Assembly (NCBI RefSeq): GCF_932526225.1
Contig: NC_064037.1
Coordinates: forward strand, 16,122,601-16,186,600
Reading direction: 5' to 3'
Origin: Nematostella vectensis
Lineage: Eukaryota > Cnidaria > Anthozoa > Actiniaria > Edwardsiidae
Length of the DNA stretch: 64,000 bases
In this document: positions 8,624 to 23,500 of the stretch, piece after piece
Numbering within the stretch: the stretch's first letter is position 1
Layout of the letters: each line of letters opens with the position of its first letter
Translations under genes and position numbers: made by a program
The notes under the pieces: generated by a model
Database searches by the model: none
Told to the model about the DNA's origin: nothing
What the model saw: only the letters and a program-made list of their open reading frames with translations

Positions 8624-9505
8624 ATTGAAACCACTCTATTCATATCAATGGTTTCCCAACAGCTTTAGGATATTAGCTTATGGTTCAAAAATGTATTCAT
8701 CACATTGTAGAAAGTATCTCATTCAAACTACATCCTTGCTCAAAGTCCATCTAGAGAATATTAAATAAACCTCTCAACAACTTCTCTCAAACATGGCCTC
8801 CAAAAATATATAGAAACAATTATGATGCAGTTTTTGGTAATGTTGTTTGGTTTCTTATTATAGGAATCGATAAACAAATTGTTCTCATTTAATCGCTTAA
8901 TCCCCCTTAACAAATTTATTTTGCGAGGGATAATTGTCTCCTAAGCATCACACTGACAAAATAATATTTATTCCTAGTATCAGTAATTTTAGTGTTTCCA
9001 AAGTCGGAGAGGAAAAATAAAAGCCGGTATATCATAGGGAACGACAAAAGGGCCTGACACTCGGGGTAAGCAATATTTTGATGCTTTTTGAGCCTCGGCA
9101 TGTTCTTAAAATTTGTTATAACTCAGGCTGGACGTTCTCATAAAAAATCTTATATATAAAAAAGAGGGTATTAGGCACTTTTCAATGTAATGCAATAACT
9201 TGGAATTTGAGGCAATCAACAGAATTTATAATTTTACCCTCTCAGAAGACCTGCATTTTCATGAGCTTTCCTAACAAGGCGCGCATTAGGATATAATTTG
9301 TTATCAAACTGTAAAGCGTAATCGTTGCTTTCGTCACACAAATAAACAATGCGAAGCTGGATACGCTAATTGAGTTTCGGTGTTGGTTGCATCGGCAGCC
9401 TTTGTTGTATAAAAACTTGACAGACATCCAGTTGTTGGAAAAGCTAATGTGTGCGTGAAAGTGTGGAGTAATCTAACAGGAGCGGCGGGCCTATCGTAAA
9501 AGTGG
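8624..9505. other. AT-rich intergenic stretch, no feature recognised
   Basis: Only short open stretches of about 60 codons occur on the minus strand (8916-9101 and 9242-9427), with no recognisable domain. No RNA gene or repeat family was recognised. Confidence 0.6.
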
Positions 9506-9556
9506 CAGGGGTAGGGGGGGGGAGGGGATGGGATGGGATGGGAGGGGGGATGGAGG
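9506..9556 (+). other. G-rich, G-quadruplex-capable tract near the satellite edge
   Basis: Runs GGGG, GGGGGGGG, GGGG, three GGGAT steps and GGGGGG follow one another within 51 bp. The tract lies about 170 bp from the first satellite unit, which is relevant to replication stalling as a possible source of repeat expansion (inference). Confidence 0.65.
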
Positions 9557-9707
9557 AGGCACAATAAAATTCAAAGACGAAATTCTGGTATTGAAGATCA
9601 TTAGTATGCGGTTCCATCGGAGCTCGTGCTTCTACTTTGCAAGTTCTTATACAATTATAGGGAATGAGCAAATGGAGAAAAAACGGGTCAAACACGCACA
9701 CGGACGA

Positions 9708-9723
9708 ACACACACACACACAC
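9708..9723. repeat. (AC)8 microsatellite at the array edge
   Basis: Eight AC dinucleotides directly precede CCT and the first satellite unit. The satellite unit itself contains AC-rich stretches, so the microsatellite may be a relic of the sequence from which the unit arose. Confidence 0.85.
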
Positions 9724-12101
9724 CCTGCGCACATAACGACACGCACACAGTGCGCACATAGCGACACGCACACAGTGGGTACATAACCACACGCACACAG
9801 TGGGCACATAACGACACGCACACAGTAGGCACATAACCACACGCACACAGTGGACACATAACGACACGCACACAGTAGGCACATAACGACAGGCACACAG
9901 TGGGCACATAACGACACGCACACAGTAGGCACATAACGACAGGCACACAGTGGGCACATAACCACACGCACACAGTGGACACATAACGACACGCAGACAG
10001 TGGGCACATAACGACACGCACACAGTGGACACATAACGACACGCACACAGTAGGCACATAACGACACGCACACAGTGGGCACATAACGACACGCACACAG
10101 TAGGCACATAACGACACGCACACAGTAGGCACATAACGACAGGCACACAGTGAGAACATAACCACACGCACACAGTGAGAACATAACGACACGCACACAG
10201 TGGGCACATAACGACACGCACACAGTAGGCACATAACGACACGCACACAGTAGACACATAACGACACGCACACAGTAGGCACATAACGACACGCACACAG
10301 TAGGCACATAACGACACGCACACAGTGGGCACATAACCACACGCACACAGTGAGAACATAACGACACGCACACAGTGGGCACATAAAGACACGCACACAG
10401 TAGGCACATAACGACAGGCACACAGTAGCCATATAACGACACGCACACAGTGGGCACATAACCACACGCACACAGTGGGCACATAACGACACGCACAAAG
10501 TGGGAACATAACGACACGCACACAGTGGGCACATAACGACAGGCACACAGTAGGCACATAACGACACGCACACAGTGGACACATAACGACACGCACACAG
10601 TGGGCACATAACGACACGCACACAGTGGGCACAAAACGACAGGCACACAGTAGGCACATAACGACAGGCACACAGTAGCCACATAACCACACGCACACAG
10701 TAGGCACATAACCACACGCACACAGTGGGCACATAACGACACGCACACAGTGGGCACATAACGACACGGACACAGTAGGCACATAACGACACGCACACAG
10801 TAGGCACATAACGACACGCACACAGTGGGCACATAACGACACGCACACAGTGGGCACATAACGACACGCACACAGTAGGCACATAACGACACGCACACAG
10901 TGAGAACATAACGACACGCACACAGTAGGCACATAACGACACGCACACAGTAGGCACATAACGACACGCACACAGTGAGAACATAACGACAGGCACACAG
11001 TGGGCACATAACGACAGGCACACAGTGGGCACATAACCACACGCACACAGTGGGCACATAACGACACGCACACAGTGGGCACATAACGACAGGCACACAG
11101 TAGGCACATAACGACACGCACACAGTAGGCACATAACGACACGCACACAGTAGGCACATAACGACAAGCACACAGTAGCCACATAACCACACACACACAG
11201 TAGGCACATAACGACACGCACACAGTGGGCACATAACGACACGCACACAGTGGGCACATAACGACACGCACACAGTGGGCACATAACGACACGCACACAG
11301 TAGGCACATAACGACACGCACACAGTAGGCACATAACCACACGCACACAGTGGGCACATAACCACACGCACACAGTAGGCACATAACCACACGCACACAG
11401 TAGGCACATAACCACACGCACACAGTAGGCACATAACGACACGCACACAGTGGGCACATAACCACACGCACACAGTAGGCACATAACCACACGCACACAG
11501 TAGCCACATAACCACACGCACACAGTGGGCACATAACCACACGCACACAGTGGGCACATAACGACACGCACACAGTAGGCACATAACCACACGCACACAG
11601 TGGGCACATAACGACACGCACACAGTGGGCACATAACGACACGCACACAGTGGGCACATAACGACACGCACACAGTGGGCACATAACGACACGCACACAG
11701 TAGGCACATAACGACACGCACACAGTGGGCACATAACGACAGGCACACAGTAGGCACATAACCACACGCACACAGTGGGCACATAACGACACGCACACAG
11801 TAGGCACATAACCACACGCACACAGTAGGCACATAACGACACGCACACAGTGGGCACATAACGACACGCACACAGTGGGCACATAACGACACGCACACAG
11901 TGGGCACATAACGACAGGCACACAGTAGGCACATAACCACACGCACACAGTGGGCACATAACGACACGCACACAGTAGGCACATAACGACACGCACACAG
12001 TGGGCACATAACGACAGGCACACAGTAGGCACATAACCACACGCACACAGTGGGCACATAACGACACGCACACAGTAGGCACATAACCACACGCACACAG
12101 T

Positions 12102-12116
12102 GGGCACGCACACAGT
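12102..12116. repeat. 15-bp short satellite unit (representative copy)
   Basis: GGGCACGCACACAGT lacks the 10 central bases of the unit. Further copies at about 20875, 23233, 26893, 29251, 34852, 44842, 50319 and 53859 occur in matching neighbourhoods, so they descend from one deletion and are useful anchors for aligning the array. Confidence 0.88.
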
Positions 12117-13845
12117 AGGCACATAACGACAGGCACACAGTAGGCACATAACCACACGCACACAGTGGGCATATAACGACACGCACACAGTGGGCACATA
12201 ACGACACGTACACAGTAGCCACATAACCACACGCACACAGTAGGCACATAACCACACGCACACAGTGGGCACATAACCACACGCACACAGTGGGCACATA
12301 ACGACACGCACACAGTGGGCACATAACCACACGCACACAGTGGGCACATAACCACACGCACACAGTGGGCACATAACGACACGCACACAGTAGGCACATA
12401 ACCACACGCACACAGTGGGCACATAACCACACGCACACAGTAGGCACATAACCACACGCACACAGTGGGCACATAACCACACGCACACAGTGGGCACATA
12501 ACGACACGCACACAGTAGCCACATAACGACAGGCACACAGTAGGCACATAACGACACGCACACAGTGGGCACATAAAGACACGCACACAGTAGGCACATA
12601 ACGACACGCACACAGTGGGCACATAACGACACGCACACAGTGGACACATAACGACACGCGCACAGTGGGCACATAACGACAGGCACACAGTGGGCACATA
12701 ACGACACGCACACAGTGGGCACATAACGACACGCACACAGTGGGCACATAACCACACGCACACAGTAGGCACATAAGCACACGCACACAGTGGGCACATA
12801 ACGACACGCACACAGTGGGCACATAACGACACGCACACAGTGGGCACATAACCACACGCACACAGTAGGCACATAACGACAGGCACACAGTGGGCACATA
12901 ACCACACGCACACAGTAGGCACATAACCACACGCACACAGTGGGCACATAACCACACGCACACAGTGGTCACATAACCACACGCACACAGTGGTCACATA
13001 ACCACACGCACACAGTGGTCACATAACGACACGCATACAGTGGGCACATAACCACACGCACACAGTAGGCACATAACGACACGCACACAGTAGCCACATA
13101 ACCACACGCACACAGTAGGCACATAACGACACGCACACAGTGGGCACATAACGACAGGCACACAGTAGGCACATAACGACACGCACACAGTAGGCACATA
13201 ATGGCACGCACACAGTGGGCACATAACGACAGGCACACAGTGGGCACATAACGACACGCACACAGTGGGCACATAACGACACGCACACAGTGGGCACATA
13301 ACCACACGCACACAGTAGGCACATAACGACAGGCACACAGTGGGCACATAACCACACGCACACAGTAAGCATATAACGACACGTACACAGTGGGCACATA
13401 ACGACACGCACACAGTAGCCACATAACCACACGCACACAGTAGGCACATAACCACACGCACACAGTGGGCACATAACGACACGCACACAGTGGGCACATA
13501 ACGACACGCACACAGTGGGCACATAACCACACGCACACAGTGGGCACATAACGACACGCACACAGTAGGCACATAACGACACGCACACAGTAGGCACATA
13601 ACGACACGCACACAGTAGCCACATAACGACACGCACACAGTAGCCACATAACGACACGCACACAGTAGGCACATAACAACAGGCACACAGTAGGCACATA
13701 ACGACACGCACACAGTAGGCACATAACCACACGCACACAGTGGGCACATAACGACACGCACACAGTGGACACATAACCACACGCACACAGTGGGCACATA
13801 ACCACACGCACACAGTGGGCACATAACGACACGCACACAGTGGGC

Positions 13846-14041
13846 ACAGATAGACACGCACAGTGGGCACATAACGACACGCACACAGTGAGCACATAAC
13901 GACACGCACAGTGGGCACATAACGACACGCACACAGTGGGCACATAACGACACACACACAGTAGGCACATAACGACACGCACACAGTAGGCACATAACGA
14001 CACGCACACAGTGGGCACAGATAGACACTCACAGTGGGCAC
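13846..14041. repeat. Landmark cassette of three 23-bp units (representative copy)
   Basis: Two 23-bp units carrying CACAGATAGACAC (near 13848 and 14019) bracket a third 23-bp unit beginning GAGCAC and lacking one CA. Each has lost 2 bp relative to the 25-bp unit. The same trio, in the same order and spacing, recurs many times across the array (for example from about 15689, 17936, 22568, 28585, 30968, 36569, 47583, 49656, 55153, 57470 and 62008). It spreads as a block, not by independent mutation. Confidence 0.85.
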
Positions 14042-17000
14042 ATAACCACACGCACACAGTGGGCACATAACGACACGCACACAGTGGGCACATAACCACA
14101 CGCACACAGTGGGCACATAACGACAGGCACACAGTAGGCACATAACCACACGCACACAGTAGGCACATAACGACAGGCACACAGTGGGCACATAACGACA
14201 CGCACACAGTGGGCACATAACGACAGGCACACAGTGGGCACATAACGACACGCACACAGTGGGCACATAACGACACGCACACAGTAGGCACATAACGACA
14301 GGCACACAGTAGGCACATAACGACACGCACACAGTGGGCACATAACGACACGCACACAGTGGGCACATAACGACACGCACACAGTGGACACATAACGACA
14401 CGCACACAGTAGGCACATAACCACACGCACACAGTGGGCACATAACCACACGCACACAGTGGGCACATAACGACACGCACACAGTAGGCACATAACCACA
14501 CGCACACAGTGGGCACATAACCACACGCACACAGTGGGCACATAACGACACGCACACAGTGGGCACATAACGACACGCACACAGTGGACACATAACGACA
14601 CGCACACAGTAGGCACATAACCACACGCACACAGTGGGCACATAACCACACGCACACAGTGGGCACATAACGACACGCACACAGTGGGCACATAACCACA
14701 CGCACACAGTGGGCACATAACCACACGCACACAGTGGGCACATAACGACACGCACACAGTAGGCACATAACCACACGCACACAGTGGGCACATAACCACA
14801 CGCACACAGTAGGCACATAACCACACGCACACAGTGGGCACATAACCACACGCACACAGTGGGCACATAACGACACGCACACAGTAGCCATATAACGACA
14901 GGCACACAGTAGGCACATAACGACACGCACACAGTGGGCACATAAAGACACGCACACAGTAGGCACATAACGACACGCACACAGTGAGCACATAACGACA
15001 CGCACACAGTGGACACATAACGACACGCGCACAGTGGGCACATAACGACAGACACACAGTGGGCACATAACGACACGCACACAGTGGGCACATAACGACA
15101 CGCACACAGTGGGCACATAACCACACGCACACAGTAGGCACATAACCACACGCACACAGTGGGCACATAACGACACGCACACAGTGGGCACATAACGACA
15201 CGCACACAGTGGGCACATAACCACACGCACACAGTAGGCACATAACGACACACACACAGTAGCCACATAACCACACGCACACAGTAGGCACATAACCACA
15301 CGCACACAGTGGGCACATAACGACACGCACACAGTGGGCACATAACGACACGCACACAGTGGGCACATAACCACACGCACACAGTGGGCACATAACGACA
15401 CGCACACAGTAGGCACATAACGACACGCACACAGTAGGCACATAACGACACGCACACAGTAGCCACATAACGACACGCACACAGTAGCCACATAACGACA
15501 CGCACACAGTAGGCACATAACAACAGGCACACAGTAGGCACATAACGACACGCACACAGTAGGCACATAACCACACGCACACAGTGGGCACATAACGACA
15601 CGCACACAGTGGACACATAACCACACGCACACAGTGGGCACATAACCACACGCACACAGTGGGCACATAACGACACGCACACAGTGGGCACAGATAGACA
15701 CGCACAGTGGGCACATAACGACACGCACACAGTGAGCACATAACGACACGCACAGTGGGCACATAACGACACGCACACAGTGGGCACATAACGACACACA
15801 CACAGTAGGCACATAACAACACGCACACAGTAGGCACATAACGACACGCACACAGTGGGCACAGATAGACACGCACAGTGGGCACATAACCACACGCACA
15901 CAGTGGGCACATAACGACACGCACACAGTGGGCACATAACCACACGCACACAGTGGGCACATAACGACAGGCACACAGTAGGCACATAACCACACGCACA
16001 CAGTAGGCACATAACGACAGGCACACAGTGGGCACATAACGACACGCACACAGTGGGCACATAACGACAGGCACACAGTGGGCACATAACGACACGCACA
16101 CAGTGGGCACATAACGACACGCACACAGTAGGCACATAACGACAGGCACACAGTAGGCACATAACGACACGCACACAGTGGGCACATAACGACACGCACA
16201 CAGTGGGCACATAACGACACGCACACAGTGGACACATAACGACACGCACACAGTAGGCACATAACCACACGCACACAGTGGGCACATAACCACACGCACA
16301 CAGTGGGCACATAACCACACGCACACAGTGGGCACATAACCACACGCACACAGTAGGCACATAACCACACGCACACAGTGGGCACATAACCACACGCACA
16401 CAGTGGGCACATAACCACACGCACACAGTAGCCATATAACGACAGGCACACAGTAGGCACATAACGACACGCACACAGTGGGCACATAAAGACACGCACA
16501 CAGTAGGCACATAACGACACGCACACAGTGGGCACATAACGACACGCACACAGTGGACACATAACGACACGCGCACAGTGGGCACATAACGACAGGCACA
16601 CAGTGGGCACATAACGACACGCACACAGTGGGCACATAACGACACGCACACAGTGGGCACATAACCACACGCACACAGTAGGCACATAACCACACGCACA
16701 CAGTGGGCACATAACGACACGCACACAGTGGGCACATAACGACACGCACACAGTGGGCACATAACCACACGCACACAGTAGGCACATAACGACAGGCACA
16801 CAGTGGGCACATAACCACACGCACACAGTAGGCACATAACCACACGCACACAGTGGGCATATAACGACACGCACACAGTGGGCACATAACGACACGCACA
16901 CAGTAGGCACATAACGACACGCACACAGTGGGCACATAACCACACGCACACAGTGGGCACATAACGACACGCACACAGTGGGCACATAACGACACGCACA

Positions 17001-17574
17001 CAGTGGGCACATAACCACACGCACACAGTAGGCACATAACGACAGGCACACAGTGGGCACATAACCACACGCACACAGTAGGCACATAACCACACGCACA
17101 CAGTGGGCATATAACGACACGCACACAGTGGGCACATAACGACACGCACACAGTAGGCACATAACGACACGCACACAGTGGGCACATAACGACAGGCACA
17201 CAGTAGGCACATAACGACACGCACACAGTAGGCACATAACGGCACGCACACAGTGGGCACATAACGACAGGCACACAGTGGGCACATAACGACACGCACA
17301 CAGTGGGCACATAACGACACGCACACAGTGGGCACATAACCACACGCACACAGTAGGCACATAACGACAGGCACACAGTGGGCACATAACCACACGCACA
17401 CAGTAGGCACATAACCACACGCACACAGTAAGCATATAACGACACGCACACAGTGGGCACATAACGACACGCACACAGTAGCCACATAACCACACGCACA
17501 CAGTAGGTACATAACCACACGCACACAGTGGGCACATAACGACACGCACACAGTGGGCACATAACGACACGCAC

Positions 17575-20500
17575 ACAGTGGGCACATAACCACACGCACA
17601 CAGTGGGCACATAACGACACGCACACAGTAGGCACATAACGACACGCACACAGTAGGCACATAACGACACGCACACAGTAGCCACATAACGACACGCACA
17701 CAGTAGCCACATAACGACACGCACACAGTAGCCACATAACGACACGCACACAGTAGGCACATAACGACAGGCACACAGTAGGCACATAACGACACGCACA
17801 CAGTAGGCACATAACCACACGCACACAGTGGGCACATAACGACACGCACACAGTGGGCACATAACCACACGCACACAGTGGGCACATAACCACACGCACA
17901 CAGTGGGCACATAACGACACGCACACAGTGGGCACAGATAGACACGCACAGTGGGCACATAACGACACGCACACAGTGAGCACATAACGACACGCACAGT
18001 GGGCACATAACGACACGCACACAATGGGCACATAACGACACACACACAGTAGGCACATAACGACACGCACACAGTAGGCACATAACGACACGCACACAGT
18101 GGGCACAGATAGACACGCACAGTGGGCACATAACCACACGCACACAGTGGGCACATAACGACACGCACACAGTGGGCACATAACCACACGCACACAGTGG
18201 GCACATAACGACAGGCACACAGTAGGCACATAACCACACGCACACAGTAGGCACATAACGACAGGCACACAGTGGGCACATAACGACACGCACACAGTGG
18301 GCACATAACGACAGGCACACAGTGGGCACATAACGACACGCACACAGTGGGCACATAACGACACGCACACAGTAGGCACATAACGACAGGCACACAGTAG
18401 GCACATAACGACACGCACACAGTGGGCACATAACGACACGCACACAGTGGGCACATAACGACACGCACAAAGTGGACACATAACGACACGCACACAGTGG
18501 GCACGTAACGACAGGCACACAGTGGGCACATAACGACACGCACACAGTGGGCACATAACGACACGCACACAGTAGGCACATAACGACACGCACACAGTAG
18601 GCACATAACGACCCGCACACAGTGGGCACATAACGACACGCACACAGTGGGCACATAACGACACGCACACAGTGGACACATAACGACACGCACACAGTGG
18701 GCACATAACGACAGGCACACAGTAGGCACATAACGACACGCACACAGTAGGCACATAACGACACGCACACAGTAGGCACATAACCACACGCACACAGTGG
18801 GCACATAACGACACGCACACAGTGGGCACATAACGACACGCACACAGTAGGCACATAACGACAGGCACACAGTAGGCACATAACGACACGCACACAGTGG
18901 GCACATAACGACACGCACACAGTGGGCACATAACGACACGCACACAGTGGGAACATAACGACACGCACACAGTGGGCACATAACGACACGCACACAGTAG
19001 GCACATAACGACACGCACACAGTAGGCACATAACGACACGCACACAGTAGGCACATAACGACACGCACACAGTGGGCACATAACGACACGCACACAGTAG
19101 GCACATAACGACACGCACACAGTGGGCACATAACGACACGCACACAGTGGGCACATAACGACACGCACACAGTGGGCACATAACGACACGCACACAGTGG
19201 GCACATAACGACACGCACACAGTGGGCACATAACGACACGCACACAGTGGGCACATAACGACACGCACACAGTGGGCACATAACGACACGCACACATTGG
19301 GCACATAACGACACGCACACATTGGGCACATAACGACACGCACACAGTAGGAACATAACCACACGCACACAGTGGGCACATAACGACACGCACACAGTGG
19401 GCACATAACGACACGCACACAGTCGGCACATAACGACATGCAGACAGTGGGCACATAACCACACGCACACAGTAGGCACATAACGACACGCAAACAGTAG
19501 GCACATAACGACACGCACACAGTAGGCACATAACGACACGCAAACAGTAGGCACATAACGACACGCACACAGTAGGCACATAACGACACGCACACAGTGG
19601 GCACATAACCACACGCACACAGTGGTCACATAACCACACGCACACAGTGGTCACATAACGACACGCATACAGTGGGCACATAACCACACGCACACAGTAG
19701 GCACATAACGACACGCACACAGTAGCCACATAACCACACGCACACAGTGGGCACATAACCACACGCACACAGTAGGCACATAACGACAGGCACACAGTGG
19801 GCACATAACGACACGCACATAGTGGGCACATAACCACACGCACACAGTGGGCACATAACCACACGCACACAGTGGTCACATAACCACACGCACACAGTGG
19901 GCACATAACCACACGCACACAGTAGGCACATAACGACAGGCACACAGTGGGCACATAACGACACGCACACAGTGGGCACATAACGACACGCACACAGTGG
20001 GCACATAACGACACGCACACAGTGGGCACATAACGACACGCACACAGTGGGCACATAACGACACGCACACAGTGGGCACATAACGACACGCACACAGTAG
20101 GCACATAACGACACGCACACAGTAGGCACATAACCACACGCACACAGTGGGCACATAAAGACACGCACACAGTAGGCACATAACCACACGCACACAGTGG
20201 GTACATAACCACACGCACACAGTGGGCACATAACGACACGCACACAGTGGGCACATAACCACACGCACACAGTAGGCACATAACGACACGCACACAGTGG
20301 GCACATAACGACACGCACACAGTAGGCACATAACCACACGCACACAGTGGACACATAAAGACACGCACACAGTAGGCACATAACGACACGCACACAGTAG
20401 GCACATAACGAGACGCACACAGTAGGCACATAACGACAGGCACACAGTAGGCACATAACCACACGCACACAGTGGGCACATAAAGACACGCACACAGTAG

Positions 20501-23500
20501 GCACATAACCACACGCACACAGTGGGCATATAACCACACGCACACAGTGGGCACATAACGACACGCACACAGTGGGCACATAACCACACGCACACAGTAG
20601 GCACATAACGACACGCACACAGTGGGCACATAACGACACGCACACAGTAGGCACATAACGACACGCACACAGTGGGCACATAACGACAGGCACACAGTAG
20701 GCACATAACGACACGCACACAGTAGGCACATAACGACACGCACACAGTAGCCACATAACGACACGCACACAGTAGGCACATAACGACAGGCACACAGTAG
20801 GCACATAACCACACGCACACAGTGGGCACATAACGACACGCACACAGTAGGCACATAACCACACGCACAAAGTGGGCACGCACACAGTAGGCACATAACG
20901 ACAGGCAAACAGTAGGCACATAACCACACGCACACAGTGGGCATATAACGACACGCACACAGTGGGCACATAAAGTCACGTACACAGTAGCCACATAACC
21001 ACACGCACACAGTAGGCACATAACCACACGCACACAGTGGGCACATAACCACACGCACACAGTGGGCACATAACGACACGCACACAGTGGGCACATAACC
21101 ACACGCACACAGTGGGCACATAACCACACGCACACAGTGGGCACATAACGACACGCACACAGTAGGCACATAACCACACGCACACAGTGGGCACATAACC
21201 ACACGCACACAGTAGGCACATAACCACACGCACACAGTGGGCACATAACCACACGCACACAGTGGGCACATAACGACACGCACACAGTAGCCACATAACG
21301 ACAGGCACACAGTAGGCACATAACGACACGCACACAGTGGGCACATAAAGACACGCACACAGTAGGCACATAACGACACGCACACAGTGGGCACATAACG
21401 ACACGCACACAGTGGACACATAACGACACGCGCACAGTGGGCACATAACGACACGCACACAGTGGGCACATAACGACACGCACACAGTGGGCACATAACG
21501 ACACGCACACAGTGGGCACATAACCACACGCACACAGTAGGCACATAACCACACGCACACAGTGGGCACATAACGACACGCACACAGTGGGCACATAACG
21601 ACACGCACACAGTGGGCACATAACCACACGCACACAGTAGGCACATAACGACAGGCACACAGTGGGCACATAACCACACGCACACAGTAGGCACATAACC
21701 ACACGCACACAGTGGGCACATAACCACACGCACACAGTGGTCACATAACCACACGCACACAGTGGTCACATAACGACACGCATACAGTGGGCACATAACC
21801 ACACGCACACAGTAGGCACATAACGACACGCACACAGTAGCCACATAACCACACGCACACAGTAGGCACATAACGACACGCACACAGTGGGCACATAACG
21901 ACAGGCACACAGTAGGCACATAACGACACGCACACAGTAGGCACATAACGGCACGCACACAGTGGGCACATAACGACAGGCACACAGTGGGCACATAACG
22001 ACACGCACACAGTGGGCACATAACGACACGCACACAGTGGGCACATAACCACACGCACACAGTAGGCACATAACGACAGGCACACAGTGGGCACATAACC
22101 ACACGCACACAGTAGGCACATAACCACACGCACACAGTAAGCATATAACGACACGCACACAGTGGGCACATAACGACACGCACACAGTAGCCACATAACC
22201 ACACGCACACAGTAGGCACATAACCACACGCACACAGTGGGCACATAACGACACGCACACAGTGGGCACATAACGACACGCACACAGTGGGCACATAACC
22301 ACACGCACACAGTGGGCACATAACGACACGCACACAGTAGCCACATAACGACACGCACACAGTAGCCACATAACGACACGCACACAGTAGGCACATAACG
22401 ACAGGCACAAATTAGGCACATAACGACACGCACACAGTAGGCACATAACCACACGCACACAGTGGGCACATAACGACACGCACACAGTGGGCACATAACC
22501 ACACGCACACAGTGGGCACATAACCACACGCACACAGTGGGCACATAACGACACGCACACAGTGGGCACAGATAGACACGCACAGTGGGCACATAACGAC
22601 ACGCACACAGTGAGCACATAACGACACGCACAGTGGGCACATAACGACACGCACACAGTGGGCACATAACGACACACACACAGTAGGCACATAACGACAC
22701 GCACACAGTAGGCACATAACGACACGCACACAGTGGGCACAGATAGACACGCACAGTGGGCACATAACCACACGCACACAGTGGGCACATAACGACACGC
22801 ACACAGTGGGCACATAACCACACGCACACAGTGGGCACATAACGACAGGCACACAGTAGGCACATAACCACACGCACACAGTAGGCACATAACGACAGGC
22901 ACACAGTGGGCACATAACGACACGCACACAGTGGGCACATAACCACACGCACACAGTAGGCACATAACGACACGCACACAGTGGGCACATAACGACACGC
23001 ACACAGTAGGCACATAACGACACGCACACAGTAGGCACATAACGACAGGCACACAGTAGGCACATAACGACACGCACACAGTAGGCACATAACGACACGC
23101 ACACAGTAGCCACATAACGACACGCACACAGTAGGCACATAACGACAGGCACACAGTAGGCACATAACCACACGCACACAGTGGGCACATAACGACACGC
23201 ACACAGTAGGCACATAACCACACGCACACAGTGGGCACGCACACAGTAGGCACATAACGACAGGCACACAGTAGGCACATAACCACACGCACACAGTGGG
23301 CATATAACGACACGCACACAGTGGGCACATAACGACACGTACACAGTAGCCACATAACCACACGCACACAGTAGGCACATAACCACACGCACACAGTGGG
23401 CACATAACCACACGCACACAGTGGGCACATAACGACACGCACACAGTGGGCACATAACCACACGCACACAGTGGGCACATAACCACACGCACACAGTGGG

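Noticed and set aside
9444-9730. Proline-rich tail joined to the satellite reading frame at the array edge
   Set aside because: It is only read-through of the G-rich tract on the opposite strand until the next stop. There is no independent coding signal.
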